Positions 18,701 through 28,013 of a stretch of DNA of 64,000 bases are shown one piece after another. Numbering within the stretch: position 1 is the first letter of the stretch; every line of letters starts with the position of its first letter. Under the pieces are notes generated by a model. That model searched no databases and was not told the DNA's origin. It saw only the letters and a list, made by a program, of their open reading frames with translations. Origin of the DNA: CAZMNY01 sp964635375 (lineage in GTDB: Bacteria > Planctomycetota > Planctomycetia > Pirellulales > Pirellulaceae); NCBI GenBank assembly GCA_964635375.1, contig CAZWOU010000005.1:36078-100077 (forward strand), read 5' to 3'. The translations under genes and the position numbers were made by a program.

Positions 18701-19691
18701 GACAATGGTCTACGCCGTCAATCAAGCGCCTTGGGAAACGGACCTCAACGTGGCGCTCACGGGCGTCGTCCAAGCCGCCACGCAATCGATTCGCGGCGTC
18801 GAGTCGGGAGGCGTTCGCACGATGGCGGCGCCAAACCAACTGGCTTGGCGAGTGCAGATTGCCCCCTTTGGCGTAGCCGCCATCGTTCTTCCAGCAGGCG
18901 CCGCGCCGGCTCAGTGGACGACGACGGAACCGCCGCGGATCGCCGTTCGGTTAGAACGCCGAATTCAGAATGTAAAACGCCGAATCGCCGCGCTGAACTT
19001 GCCTCGCCGAGCAGCCGCCCCGCCGCCCAATCTGTCTTTCGAGGCCCAGGGCAAGCCGGTTCCAAACTGGCGTTTCCCGCCCAAGGATCCGCGATTCCAA
19101 ATTGAAACCGAGCAGGACGGCCCAAGTCGCGTCTTGCATTTGAAGAACGACGACGCCAAGGCTGTGGTCGCCAAAAGCGTGCTCTGGTCGAGAAGCGATC
19201 GCTTCCCAACGCCCATTACCGGTATGGTAGCCGTCGAGATTCGACTGAGAACCAAGAAGGGCGACCAGCCGCGGCTGGCCGTGGCCATCGATGAACTCAA
19301 CAAGAACGGCGGGTTCTACGAACCACTGTTCGTCGGCAAAGGGACCCCGCAGAAAGTTGACTCGGATTGGCGGGACTATCCATTCCTGTTCAAGCTCCCG
19401 CCCAACGTCGACAATGTCGCCATCGGCTTCGATCTGCACGGCAAGGGTGAGGTTTGGATCGACGACATTCGCATCTACGACATCTGGCTCCAGGGCGAGC
19501 GGATCCCCTTGGGCGCGCAGAGCGATATCGCCGCCAACGAACTGGTCGGCGGTAATCCCTACGGCTGTCAACGCTTTCTCGAAGGCTATTGGCCGCGATT
19601 CTTGCTCCAGCACAATCCAGCTCGCGTGCCCAGGGCCGCACAAGCCGTCAAGCCCCAAACGAGTCCGCTTCTGAAGCTGTGGCCTCGGTAA
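15798..19691 (+). CDS. Giant secreted protein with a family-10-glycosylhydrolase-like (GHL10-type) domain
   Basis: 1297 residues. A long basic N-terminus precedes a signal (LFSLVICVILGLLSILPSAARG), so the working start may be later than 15798. Residues ~65-480 appear as beta-rich modules without clear family. From ~525 (DDWYKFYRGASRLAQYLRFAGFN) a TIM-barrel-like region runs to ~880: FDREGLKLIPALHLSG, IDPRVQEETKRIVREVVERY, FGGIALQSGADTW. This is the pattern of the family 10 glycosylhydrolase-like group in planctomycetes. The C-terminal ~200 residues look like a carbohydrate-binding or laminin-G-like module (WIDDIRIYDIWLQG). It probably acts outside the cell on a polysaccharide; catalytic acids cannot be assigned. 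It is monocistronic as far as seen. Confidence 0.6.
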   Translation: MDSMFGQGSPQLGRLNLHAARTSRMRGRGGRNSPCAHPQLFSLVICVILGLLSILPSAARGEQVRVRIAWGEGQSRRWRGVVRIEKGKILEARGLGLEADSPGAISLSKARNVVEIFELSPHNYNGVDVLVDAPLDSNISVELRSGNDPPKQLAATLMNVVTSEKGHGKALDDQGNRVVMQRSPGDWLRFESQYDSMVFSTGEAVRFQLRPHLLTAVRNAALDLRVRLLQGGEVVDSQLQKIVLGANGSSQAAPFEFTLPQMEGVLEFEFSLLQKARVQWLPSTQVAIRRVQFVAIDTQPLSPDGRSWVQVDTLEPTKKGWFDLARLPGIPGMTVKPINRDATQIRMIDGHSATELPPGGWVAYPLSIPADRMHAPHVLEIEYPTSSAQSFSISLVEPNRANEVTSPSVDSGVMVSDRWADATPKMERHRMMFWPRTSTPFVLIANRSQLATSQFGKIRIYAGPLRVDENSNSLEPSEAPSPYGQGRTAVLDERTVAAFFSRPQFAENFGSDRAADPARPQGSLDDWYKFYRGASRLAQYLRFAGFNTAVVCVAREGGAIYPSKVLGPTPRFDNGVFFRSGQDPLRKDVLEMMFRMFDREGLKLIPALHLSGITPGLERLRQDAARGEGIALSDQYGGSRFDGRRRPNPAPPFYNAIDPRVQEETKRIVREVVERYASHASFGGIALQSGADTWTQFPDESWGMDRRTIQQFATQARAGPWEFEGRADEPARQILGQPALKAKWLRWRADSLARLHRAIELEVERSRPGAKFILTTESMFQSPAILSNLRPHVDPVDSLAERLLRVGYDAQIPRLPGNEMLRPYRMSDESNISYQAENMTLNQPSANDGIFGGAIFHHEQSYLATKALNKFNKQTPFGDARTKLRLNSTLTPSAQDNRRRYARAMAGQDPFVMLDGGSAIAMGQEFAVRPYLRLLRALPAQPFETVPGTRQNGAEPVVVRHYRTAGGTTMVYAVNQAPWETDLNVALTGVVQAATQSIRGVESGGVRTMAAPNQLAWRVQIAPFGVAAIVLPAGAAPAQWTTTEPPRIAVRLERRIQNVKRRIAALNLPRRAAAPPPNLSFEAQGKPVPNWRFPPKDPRFQIETEQDGPSRVLHLKNDDAKAVVAKSVLWSRSDRFPTPITGMVAVEIRLRTKKGDQPRLAVAIDELNKNGGFYEPLFVGKGTPQKVDSDWRDYPFLFKLPPNVDNVAIGFDLHGKGEVWIDDIRIYDIWLQGERIPLGAQSDIAANELVGGNPYGCQRFLEGYWPRFLLQHNPARVPRAAQAVKPQTSPLLKLWPR

Positions 19692-19949
19692 TGACCGACA
19701 AGAGGAACTGTACTCTTTGTCCTCGAAACTCTTTGTCCTCGAACTCATATGGCCTCCACTCGCTCTGCGCCCCAGGTGAGTCCGTTTGGGCTATAATGCA
19801 GGCTCACCCCCTAAGCTGACCAGTGGCAGGTTGACCGCTGCAGGTTGACCGCTGCACGACTTGAGTCTACTTCCACTCCCCATTTTCCCGCCCAGTTAGA
19901 AGGCCGTTTCGCTGCTTGCTTCAACGCGAGCTGGAGTGCGGAAGAGCAA
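19692..19949. repeat. Intergenic stretch with two short tandem duplications
   Basis: A 17-bp unit (near AACTCTTTGTCCTCGA) is doubled around 19711-19745 and a 14-bp unit (CAGGTTGACCGCTG) is doubled around 19827-19856. No gene or promoter was identified; the following cytochrome gene starts at 19950. Confidence 0.6.
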
Positions 19950-22259
19950 ATGACACCAACTTTGAGTCGCATTCGATTGCTCGCGGCGCTGGCACTTACG
20001 CTCCTGCCTTTTCGAACCGCCCTAGCATGGCAAGAGAACTCTGAGCAAGGCAAGGCGATCTTCGCGTCGAAATGCGCGAGTTGCCATGGCCAGCGTGGCG
20101 AGGGAGTCGAGGAACACGCCGAGGAACCGTTGGTTGGCGAATCCTCGATTGATGAATTGACCGACTCGATCACGAAGAATATGCCGGAGGACAAGCCGGA
20201 GTCTTGTGTTGGCGAAGAAGCCAAGGCTGTCGCGACCTACATTTTTCACGCTTTCTACAGCGAAGCCGCGAGAGAGCGGAACGAGCCTACCTTCAAACTC
20301 GCTCGATTGACGGGGCCCCAGCTTCGTCAGAGTCTCGCCGACTTGTACGGCCGGCTCTCGGGATCGGTTGACCGATCCGAGCAACGCGGAGTCACCGGGC
20401 AGTACTTCGATGGGCAACGGCTCAGCGGCGACAAACGCAAGATAGATCGAGTGGACGCGACAATCGATTTCGACTTCGCTACCGCGGGTCCAGGGAGTGG
20501 CGTCAACGCCGCGGATTACTGCGTACAATGGACCGGCGGAATCCGAGCTGACAAGACCGGGCGTCATGAGATTCTGATCGAGAGCACTTGTGCGTTCGTG
20601 TTCAATCTGGGTTCGTATCAACGCGAATTCATTAACAACCATGTGCAGTCGGGCGACCGAATTGAATTCCGGCGATCGATCGTGTTGACGGCGGGGCGAG
20701 TCTACCCGCTGAGCATTCGTTTTCATCAACGCAAGCGGAAGACGAAACAACCGCCCGCCCGAATTCGACTTGCTTGGACGCCGCCCGGCGGCCTGGAACA
20801 TGTTATTCCGGCAAGCAACCTGCTGCCAAGCAAGTCGCCGGCAACGTTTTCGGTTCAAGCCAAATTGCCGCCTGATGATCGCAGCTACGGGTACGCGCGG
20901 GGCATCGGCGTGAGCCGTCAGTGGGACGAGTCCACGACGGCGGCCGCGATCGAGTTTGCGGAAATAGCTGCAACAGAGTTGTGGCCTGCTTACGGGCGAG
21001 CGCATCGCGGCAAACCGGACGAGAACCGAGCCCGTCTGCGCGCTTTTCTCGGCACATTGGTCGAGACCGCATTTCGCAATCCGCTGACCGAAGCAGTTCA
21101 AAAGTCCTACATCGACGATCCGATCGATGCGACTGAAGACGACGACGAGGCGATCAAGCGTGTCCTATTGATGGCGTTGAAGTCTCCGCGATTCCTGTAT
21201 CCGACCCTGGACCTGGGTAGCTCGAACTCACAATTTGCGGCCAATCAACTTGCGCTTACTCTCTTTGACTCGTTGCCAAGCGACCCTTGGTTGCTGGCGA
21301 GGGTCCGCGATAACAGGCTGAATTCTGAGGCAGAGATTCGAACGGCCGCGACGCGAATGATCGACGACGACCGCACTCGCAGCAAGGTGCGCGGACTGAT
21401 GCATGCGTGGCTTGACTTGAGCCGATTCGGCGAGATCACGAAGGACTCCAAAATGTTCCCGGGGTTCGATCGAGGCTTGGCAGCTGACCTCGAGCATTCC
21501 CTGGACTTCTTTCTGGACTCAATCGTCTGGAGCGAATCGAGTGATTTTCGGCAGCTGTTCTTGTCGCGGTCGATGTTCACGAACGAGCGAATCGCCAAGT
21601 TCTACGGCGATGCTTGGCAGCCCGGCGACGGCTCTGGGCAGCTGACGCCCACAAAAGCGGATGACCCCAAGCGGTCCGGCGTACTCACCCATCCCTTCAT
21701 CCTTAGCGGGCTGGCCTATCAAGACACCACGTCCCCAATTCACCGCGGCCTGTTTCTCATCCGCCAGATGCTCGGGCGAACTCTTACGCCGCCCCAGGAG
21801 GCCTTTCCGCCGCTTGATCCGGACCTGCATCCCGACCTGACGACTCGCCAACGCGTCCATTTGCAGACGAGCCCCAAGAACTGTCGGGCTTGCCATATCA
21901 AGATAAACGGGCTTGGATTTGCGATGGAGCAGTATGACGCTGTTGGCCGATTCCGCAACCAAGAAAAAGATCGTGCGATCAACGCCAAGGGAGACTACAC
22001 TACACGCGCTAACGAGAATGTTGAATTCGACGGCGCCCAACAACTCGCAGAATTCCTCGCCAGCAGTGATGACGCGAAACGAGCTTTCGTACACCGCTCG
22101 TTTCAGCACCTGGTCAAGCAGCCGCCAAGCGCTTTTGGAGCGGGAACGATGGAGCGGCTGACCAAGTCTTTTGAGAGAAACCGTTTTAGCATTCGCGAGC
22201 TGCTGATCGAAATTGCGGTCATCAGCGCCGCCCGTCAAACTGAATCACCCGATCGGTAG
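19950..22259 (+). CDS. DUF1592-class planctomycete cytochrome with PA14-like insert
   Basis: 769 residues from ATG 19950, where a Sec signal begins (RLLAALALTLLPFRTALA). Residues ~28-110 form a cytochrome c domain (GKAIFASKCASCHGQRGEG), unlike the first DUF1592 protein of the window. Residues ~160-300 resemble a PA14/beta-sandwich domain (ADYCVQWTGGIRADKTGRHEILIES, then PARIRLAWTPPGG). DUF1595/DUF1592 follow (FRNPLTEAVQ, LLMALKSPRFLYP), then DUF1588 (RSGVLTHPFILSG, CRACHIKINGLGFAMEQYD with a second CxxCH) and DUF1585 at the end. It was predicted exported and is paired with the DUF1552 gene seven bases downstream. The function of the family is unassigned. Confidence 0.88.
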   Translation: MTPTLSRIRLLAALALTLLPFRTALAWQENSEQGKAIFASKCASCHGQRGEGVEEHAEEPLVGESSIDELTDSITKNMPEDKPESCVGEEAKAVATYIFHAFYSEAARERNEPTFKLARLTGPQLRQSLADLYGRLSGSVDRSEQRGVTGQYFDGQRLSGDKRKIDRVDATIDFDFATAGPGSGVNAADYCVQWTGGIRADKTGRHEILIESTCAFVFNLGSYQREFINNHVQSGDRIEFRRSIVLTAGRVYPLSIRFHQRKRKTKQPPARIRLAWTPPGGLEHVIPASNLLPSKSPATFSVQAKLPPDDRSYGYARGIGVSRQWDESTTAAAIEFAEIAATELWPAYGRAHRGKPDENRARLRAFLGTLVETAFRNPLTEAVQKSYIDDPIDATEDDDEAIKRVLLMALKSPRFLYPTLDLGSSNSQFAANQLALTLFDSLPSDPWLLARVRDNRLNSEAEIRTAATRMIDDDRTRSKVRGLMHAWLDLSRFGEITKDSKMFPGFDRGLAADLEHSLDFFLDSIVWSESSDFRQLFLSRSMFTNERIAKFYGDAWQPGDGSGQLTPTKADDPKRSGVLTHPFILSGLAYQDTTSPIHRGLFLIRQMLGRTLTPPQEAFPPLDPDLHPDLTTRQRVHLQTSPKNCRACHIKINGLGFAMEQYDAVGRFRNQEKDRAINAKGDYTTRANENVEFDGAQQLAEFLASSDDAKRAFVHRSFQHLVKQPPSAFGAGTMERLTKSFERNRFSIRELLIEIAVISAARQTESPDR

Positions 22260-22266
22260 GAATTCG

Positions 22267-23631
22267 ATGCGTCAGACAAACCACGGGCCCAGCCCGCACT
22301 CTTCGCGCCGCGCGTTTCTCAGCCAACTTGGCGTTGGCGCGGCCGCGGCCAATCTCGCTGTTAACCTGCCCAGCATCGGTTGGAGCGCCACGGGCGATCA
22401 GCCGACGAGGAAGCAGCGGCTGGTCTTCGTATTCAGCCCCAATGGCGTGATCCCCAAACACTACTGGCCCGCGACGACTGGTGAAGATTTCGAGTTGCCT
22501 CGGATTCTGCAACCACTCAGCGAGTTCAAAAGCCAATTGATGACGATGCACGGCGTCAACAATCAGATTCGCGGCGACGGCGATGGGCATATGCGCGGGA
22601 TCGGCTGCCTGCTGACGGGCATTGAACTGTTTCCCGGCGACATTCAGGGCGGCTCCGACACTCCCGCCGGTTGGTCCAAAGGCATCTCGGTTGACCAGTA
22701 TCTAAAGAACCAATTACAAGCCGACCCGAAGAACCAAACTAGATTTGGATCGCTCGAGTTCGGTGTCATGGTCCCAGAGCGAGCGGACACTTGGACTCGC
22801 ATGTCCTATGCCGGCCCCAACCAGCCGGTCGCTCCCATCGCGAACCCTTATCAAATGTTCAACAAGCTGTACGGACAAGCTAAGAACCGAGAACTACTGG
22901 CTAGCGTGCTCGATGGGCTTCGCGACGATCTCAAGAGAATCGAAAAGGTCGCGGGAAATCAGGACCGTCAAACCCTCAAAGATCATGCGGCCATGCTTCG
23001 CGAGCTGGAAAAGGAACTTCAAGCTGAGCAAACACAGAAGCAAAAGAACGCCGGCAAGAAGCACGTCGTTCCTAGCATTCCGCCCAACGTCGACGAAGTC
23101 AACGACAATATGCCAAAGATCAGCCGCATGCAGATGGACATGATGGTCAATAGCTTCGCCTCCGATTTCGCTCGCATCGCAACCTTTCAGATTACCAACA
23201 GCGTTGGCCAGCCGCGCATGAAGTGGCTTGACATCGCCGAAGGGCACCATTCCCTCTCGCATGAACCGGACAAGAACGTCAAGTCGTACGAGAAACTGAT
23301 CAAGATCAACACGTGGTACTGCGAGCAGGTCGCGTATTTGGCGAAACGACTGAGCGAAACGCCCGATCCGGACGGGACCGGTTCGTTGCTGGACAACACC
23401 ACAATCGTTTGGACAAACGAACTTGGCAAAGGCAATAGCCACACCCGCAACAACATCCCCTTTACACTCGTAGGCGGAGGCCTTGGCTTCAAAATGGGCC
23501 GAGCTCTTGAATTCAGAGGTGTGCCTCACAATCGCTTGTTGATGAGTTTCTGTGAGGCGATGGGGCAACCGGTCGAGTCCTTCGGCAACCCCAAGTTCTG
23601 CGCCCAAGGCGCCCTGCCGGGCTTGATCTAG
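22267..23631 (+). CDS. DUF1552 protein, second copy
   Basis: 454 residues from ATG 22267, giving a Tat-like N-terminus (SSRRAFLSQLGVGAAAANLAV). The DUF1552 core is clear: RLVFVFSPNGVIPKHYWP, LMTMHGVNNQIRGDGDGHMRG, then a late DNTTIVWTNELGKGNSHTRNNIPFTLVGG. It is only distantly related to the first copy at 4754-6091. It starts seven bases after the DUF1592 stop, so the pair is an operon. Probably a periplasmic partner of the cytochrome; no reaction known. Confidence 0.9.
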   Translation: MRQTNHGPSPHSSRRAFLSQLGVGAAAANLAVNLPSIGWSATGDQPTRKQRLVFVFSPNGVIPKHYWPATTGEDFELPRILQPLSEFKSQLMTMHGVNNQIRGDGDGHMRGIGCLLTGIELFPGDIQGGSDTPAGWSKGISVDQYLKNQLQADPKNQTRFGSLEFGVMVPERADTWTRMSYAGPNQPVAPIANPYQMFNKLYGQAKNRELLASVLDGLRDDLKRIEKVAGNQDRQTLKDHAAMLRELEKELQAEQTQKQKNAGKKHVVPSIPPNVDEVNDNMPKISRMQMDMMVNSFASDFARIATFQITNSVGQPRMKWLDIAEGHHSLSHEPDKNVKSYEKLIKINTWYCEQVAYLAKRLSETPDPDGTGSLLDNTTIVWTNELGKGNSHTRNNIPFTLVGGGLGFKMGRALEFRGVPHNRLLMSFCEAMGQPVESFGNPKFCAQGALPGLI

Positions 23632-23686
23632 CCGCCTCGCAACTCAGCACAGACGATAGAGGTGTCTCGAATCCGATGGCGGACAG

Positions 23687-23760
23687 TCGGCGCGGCGGGA
23701 GTTGAACCCGCGGCCTGCGTCTTATAAGGACGCCGCTCTTACCACCTGAGCTACGCGCCA
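23687..23760 (-). tRNA. tRNA-Ile(UAU)
   Basis: 74-nt cloverleaf on the minus strand: acceptor TGGCGCG/CGCGCCG with one terminal wobble, D arm GCTC/GAGC, anticodon arm GCGTC-CTTATAA-GACGC (anticodon TAT), T arm GCGGG-TTCAACT-CCCGC, discriminator A. CCA is not encoded. Confidence 0.92.
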
Positions 23761-23818
23761 AAATCGGTCGATACTGTTTGCCTCGCCGATTTTTTTTTGC
23801 GTTTCTAGCGTTGATTAT

Positions 23819-24262
23819 GGCTGCTACGCTGCGCGGGGTTTTTCGTGGCTGACAGGGCGAAAAGAAGGATGGCCACAAAGAACACAAAGATTGATGGGGG
23901 GACAGCGATCTTGAGGGACGGGCGTTCAGAGGCAGGAGTCCATTGCAGATCGCCCGATGAGGTGAGTTGCCAGCCCGGCGTCACGCTTGTTCTTAATCTG
24001 GTTGCGGCTACGCCGCGCTGGGTTCTTTGTGGTCAGGGATTTCAATCCGGACCGGTGCGGAGCGGCTAAACGGATGGCCACGAAGAACACAAAAATACAC
24101 AAGAAGGAAATAAGGACGATGGAGCGGGGAACGTCGATCCTCGGCTCACGAAAGGAGACACTTTTCGTGCTCTTTGTGGCCATCCGTTTCAATCCAGACC
24201 GGTGCGGAGCGGCTAGACGGATTGCCACGAAGAACACAAAAATACACAACAAAGAATCTCGT
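23819..24262. repeat. Cluster of palindromic dispersed-repeat units
   Basis: At least three related units. Two near-identical copies begin at 24039 and 24187 (148-bp spacing) and run about 65 bases, sharing CCGGTGCGGAGCGGCTA and GCCACGAAGAACACAAAAA. Each is bracketed by inverted arms (TTTGTGGCCATCCG on one side, CGGATGGCCACGAAG on the other), so a unit can form a long imperfect hairpin. A third degenerate unit lies around 23819-23895. The short frames here (MATKNTKIH-type) are repeat by-products. The scaffold gap follows 40 bases later. Confidence 0.75.
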
Positions 24263-24303
24263 TCTCAAGAGAGACGCGCGCAAACGCGAATGGTTCGGGC
24301 AAG

Positions 24304-24313
24304 NNNNNNNNNN
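24304..24313. other. Scaffold gap (10 N)
   Basis: Ten N lie between the repeat cluster and the stop codon of the leftward PVC cytochrome gene. The stop TGA at 24317-24319 is intact, so the gap affects only intergenic sequence. Confidence 0.99.
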
Positions 24314-24316
24314 GAG

Positions 24317-27300
24317 TCAAGGTTGGGCTTCGTCGAAATTGAAGCGAACGACGCGATCCGTAACTATCGTTGAAACCAACGACGAACCGACCTGACCGCT
24401 GGCGACCCGAATCAACAGCCGGTTGGTCCCTGATTTCAGCTTCAGTGAGCATTGCCAGAGCGACGCCGGCGGATCGCCATGCGGTCGACTGAGTTGGATT
24501 GGTCGGCCGTTGAGCCAGACCATAAGCCGGTTAGGGGACATCAGCACTAGGCGAGCATCTTGGCTGCGTGAGGCGGTCAGGGGCGTTAGGCAATAGATCG
24601 CCTTGCCCGGGTTGGATCCTAACAGAGAAGACAGGTCCAGCTGATTGTCGCGGCTGGTCGAGACGCGTCGCCAGCGAGCCGAACCGCCGCCGGCGCCAGG
24701 CCAGGTCTTGCGCAGGTCCATTTTGCTGGAAACGCCGGATGTCGACTCATCCAATGGGCCCAACATAAAGTACTGGCCGACGCTGCTAACGGGCAGACGA
24801 AGTATCGCTAGATAGGAAATCAAATCGGCCAAATCCTGTTCCGTCATCGTCGAGACCAGATTGTCCGGCATGATCGAAATGTTCAGAGCTCGCCGTGTTT
24901 CGATTTCATTCTTGGCAATATCGATCCGCTGGCCCTGGGCAGTCTTGAGCACAACGCGGCCAGCCGACTCGTCGGCGATCAGCCCGCTGAGAACTCGACC
25001 ATCGGACAGGGCGAACGAGTAGTAGGCGTAGTTATAGTTAATCGCGCCGCTAGGGTTGAGAATGTGATACAGCAGTTCGCGTTTGCCGTACTTGGCGCCG
25101 ATGGACGACAAGTCGGGACCAACCCAACTGCCAACGCCTTGCACTCGATGGCAGCTGGCGCAGCTGTTATCGCCAACGCGATGGAATAGTCGAGAACCAC
25201 GTTGCGAGTTGCCGCGGAGGGCGAGCACTTCGTTGAGGTCTTGGATCCGCTTGCCGCTCGCGGTTTGGGGAAGCAGGATTTCCGCTCGAGCGGTTCGACG
25301 GATCTGTCGATCGGCGTGGTTATGAAGAAGAAAGACCACTTCACCCTTGAGATCCTCGGCCAACTGGTTTTCACGGTGCGTCGCCAGCAGACGGCGAGCG
25401 CCATCGTGCGTCGCGGAAATCAGTTGCAGCGCGCGGCGGCGGAAATCGAGCGGGTATTGGCTATCGCTCAAGACGGCTGAGAAAAGATTCTCTCGGCCTG
25501 CGCCGCCAAGGTCATTCAGCGCGGACAGAGCAGCCAAGGCGAGCGGGCCGCCGCGGGTTTGCCCTTTCGCTCGCTCGACCAGTTGGCTCGCCATCTCTCG
25601 AACCGCTTCCTCCTTCAGTTTTCCAAGCGCAGCCAAGGCGGCAGCGCGAGTCGAGATCTCTTGTTCATCGCCGCTCGCCAGTTCGACAAGTCGATCGTTG
25701 TAGCCGGCGGCCCCGCTGCGAGCAATCGTCGTGATTGCCTGGACCTTTAGCCCGTCACCGCCAATCGCCTCGCCAAGAACCCGCCGCATCTTGTCGCCAT
25801 CGCGAACGGACATCCAGGCGCCGGCGAGTTTGGGCCCAAGTAGGGCTAGAACCTCCTGCTTTCTCTGAGCATTGTCCGCCGACAGAAAGCTGTCCATCAG
25901 GACTTCTGCCGCGAGTGGATCCGCGATGCCCAGCAGCGCCAAATCAGCTCCTTGCACAACGCCGGGCGATTCGCCCTGTCGGAGAATCATGCGCAAGGAC
26001 GGCAAGGACTCGGTGCGCCTCAGCGACCAAGCCAAGCCGACTAGTTTTGACGCTGCGTTGGCCGGCGCCAGTTCATCGTCGGTATGCAAGAATGCGTCGT
26101 TCGTGGTGGTTGGGTAATAGGGCGGCAGAGCGACGGGTTCGTCCCCCCACCCAGATTCCTTGGCTCGCTGGCCCAGGGCCTCAAACAACGCCTGCAGAAA
26201 AGTCGCCTCACGGTTGTGAAGGGCCGCGTGCAACGCCTCAAGGTAATACCGATCGCGGCCATCCCAAGCGAGTGCCAGCTTGGTCAGAAGCTCGCCGGCC
26301 TTGGCCGTGCCCACATTGCGCAGGGCCATGATCAACTCTCGACGAACGCCGGGGTCCGAGTCATCGGCAAGCGGTGCGACGGCGTCCCAATGGACGACCG
26401 CGTCGGGCGCCGCGAGTCTTGCCGATTCGGGACCGACAACGGATTCACGTTTCAAATCGCGTGCCAAGATTCGCAACGCCAATTCCCGCATTCGAGGATT
26501 CGCGTGGCTGAAGACGGACAGCACGTCCGAGCGCCCCGTCTCGGGCAATGCCGCCAACACGAAAAGAGCCCGTGCCTGTTCGTGGTCTGATCCGTTTCGA
26601 AGCAGCGAAGTCAATCCAACTCTCGCCCCGCGTCCTTCCTGGAGCAGACCTGATCGGGCAACAAAGCGAGTGGCGATGTTAGGCGACTTCAGGGCTTCGA
26701 GCAAACCAGCTGGGGCTGCGAAATCCGGCTTGGGCGCCGCCAGTTCCAGAGCGGCGGGTTTAAGTCGATAGATCCGCCCTGTGTCCTGATCGGAGAATCT
26801 GTTGCCGCCTACTCCGGCGTCATACCAATCGCTCACGAACAGGGCGCCGTCAGGCGCTGCCGCAGCGTCCACGGGTCGAAACCAACTGTCCTCGCTACTC
26901 AACAAGACTCGGTGTTCGCTGCGAAAACCGGCTCCGTAGCGCGTCAGCGGATGCAAGTTGACTTGGTGGGCGCCGGCGTCGAGCTGGATTACCGCGCCGC
27001 GAAAGTCCTCAGCGAAGATGTTGCCCTCATAGACGAGAATTCCCGTCGGGGCGCCATTGCCGGTTCCGACCAGTTTTGGAATGACGCCCGGCAATTCTTC
27101 GGCGGAATGACGGTTTGACCGAGGCGTCTGGTAACCGTAGTCGCCTCCATCCATCATCCAAATCATCCGACAACCCCGCTCGCCGTCGTCGTCGTTGTCG
27201 GAAGTGAACACGTGGCCGAAAGAACTGATGGACGTCTCATAATTGTTCCGCTGCCGATAGCCCAGGACCTCGAGTTGAGTCCCGTCGAGATTGACTCGCT

Positions 27301-27985
27301 GCGTTGTGCCGTAGCGATTGGCGCTAAGACGCCGTCCGGACTTGTCGACAACATCAAATGTCGCCTCAGCGCCCTGGATCTTGTCCTTTCCATAGCGCGC
27401 GTCGCCCTGGGTGAAATAGAGTTTTCCATCGGGACCAAGGACCATGCCGTGCAGGCCATGATCGCTGTCGAGTCCGCCGTACCCCGTGAGCAGTGGGTAG
27501 CGGCGGTCGGCCCGGTCATCACCGTCCGTATCTTCCAACACGAGCAGGTTGGGGGAGTTGCCAACGTAGACTCGGACTCCTCGGTACTTTCCCTTCTCCC
27601 AGACTTCCTCCACAGCCAATCCCATCGGCGGGGGAAAGATGTTGTCGGCAAAGACGGTAACCTTGTCGGCTCGGCCGTCCCCATCCGTGTCTTCGAGAAT
27701 CTTGACTCTGTCCGCTCCGGGCGCTCGCTTGAACGGTCCGTCCGGCGCGGACCACAGTCGATAGTTTAACCCCTCGGAAATCCAAACTCGTCCGCGCGAG
27801 TCGATGTCCATAGCCGTCGGGTTGTTGACCATCGGCTCGTGGGCCCACAGCGAAACCTCCAGGCCTTCCGCAGGCTTGAGAGATTTTAGCGACTCCTGGG
27901 GAGAGACTTGCCCGAGGGCGCACCCCGTCGCTATCACGAGCAGCAAGAAAGAGAACACGCCCGCGGTTCTGTTCTTCTTTGTCAT
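24317..27985 (-). CDS. PVC-type heme-binding CxxCH protein (large membrane-bound-dehydrogenase-like)
   Basis: 1222 residues. The N-terminus (FSFLLLVIATGCALG) looks like a lipoprotein signal. Residues ~40-430 form a sugar-dehydrogenase-like propeller: EGLEVSLWAHEPMVNNPTAMDID, RVKILEDTDGDGRADKVTVFA, LVLEDTDGDDRADRRY, GADGALYFTQGDARYG-type blades. Residues ~440-900 are HEAT repeats. At ~945 comes a cytochrome c motif (SCASCHRVQGVGSWVGPDLS) followed by the family's conserved tail (ADESAGRVVLKTAQGQRIDIAKNEIE, then LADLISYLA). About 110 extra C-terminal residues resemble a carbohydrate-binding module. Family proteins are presumed periplasmic electron-transfer or dehydrogenase proteins. It lies 28 bases downstream of the cupin gene on the same strand. 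Confidence 0.9.
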   Translation of the reverse strand: MTKKNRTAGVFSFLLLVIATGCALGQVSPQESLKSLKPAEGLEVSLWAHEPMVNNPTAMDIDSRGRVWISEGLNYRLWSAPDGPFKRAPGADRVKILEDTDGDGRADKVTVFADNIFPPPMGLAVEEVWEKGKYRGVRVYVGNSPNLLVLEDTDGDDRADRRYPLLTGYGGLDSDHGLHGMVLGPDGKLYFTQGDARYGKDKIQGAEATFDVVDKSGRRLSANRYGTTQRVNLDGTQLEVLGYRQRNNYETSISSFGHVFTSDNDDDGERGCRMIWMMDGGDYGYQTPRSNRHSAEELPGVIPKLVGTGNGAPTGILVYEGNIFAEDFRGAVIQLDAGAHQVNLHPLTRYGAGFRSEHRVLLSSEDSWFRPVDAAAAPDGALFVSDWYDAGVGGNRFSDQDTGRIYRLKPAALELAAPKPDFAAPAGLLEALKSPNIATRFVARSGLLQEGRGARVGLTSLLRNGSDHEQARALFVLAALPETGRSDVLSVFSHANPRMRELALRILARDLKRESVVGPESARLAAPDAVVHWDAVAPLADDSDPGVRRELIMALRNVGTAKAGELLTKLALAWDGRDRYYLEALHAALHNREATFLQALFEALGQRAKESGWGDEPVALPPYYPTTTNDAFLHTDDELAPANAASKLVGLAWSLRRTESLPSLRMILRQGESPGVVQGADLALLGIADPLAAEVLMDSFLSADNAQRKQEVLALLGPKLAGAWMSVRDGDKMRRVLGEAIGGDGLKVQAITTIARSGAAGYNDRLVELASGDEQEISTRAAALAALGKLKEEAVREMASQLVERAKGQTRGGPLALAALSALNDLGGAGRENLFSAVLSDSQYPLDFRRRALQLISATHDGARRLLATHRENQLAEDLKGEVVFLLHNHADRQIRRTARAEILLPQTASGKRIQDLNEVLALRGNSQRGSRLFHRVGDNSCASCHRVQGVGSWVGPDLSSIGAKYGKRELLYHILNPSGAINYNYAYYSFALSDGRVLSGLIADESAGRVVLKTAQGQRIDIAKNEIETRRALNISIMPDNLVSTMTEQDLADLISYLAILRLPVSSVGQYFMLGPLDESTSGVSSKMDLRKTWPGAGGGSARWRRVSTSRDNQLDLSSLLGSNPGKAIYCLTPLTASRSQDARLVLMSPNRLMVWLNGRPIQLSRPHGDPPASLWQCSLKLKSGTNRLLIRVASGQVGSSLVSTIVTDRVVRFNFDEAQP

Positions 27986-28013
27986 TAACGTTCCAGCGAA
28001 TCTGTCTGGTTGA

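Noticed and set aside
20022..21101. A 359-residue leftward frame within the DUF1592 gene
   Set aside because: Lies opposite the cytochrome and PA14-like domains; no plausible protein features.
23867..24373. Short frames reading MATKNTKIHKKE-like peptides
   Set aside because: They are translations of the palindromic dispersed repeat; one runs into the N gap.
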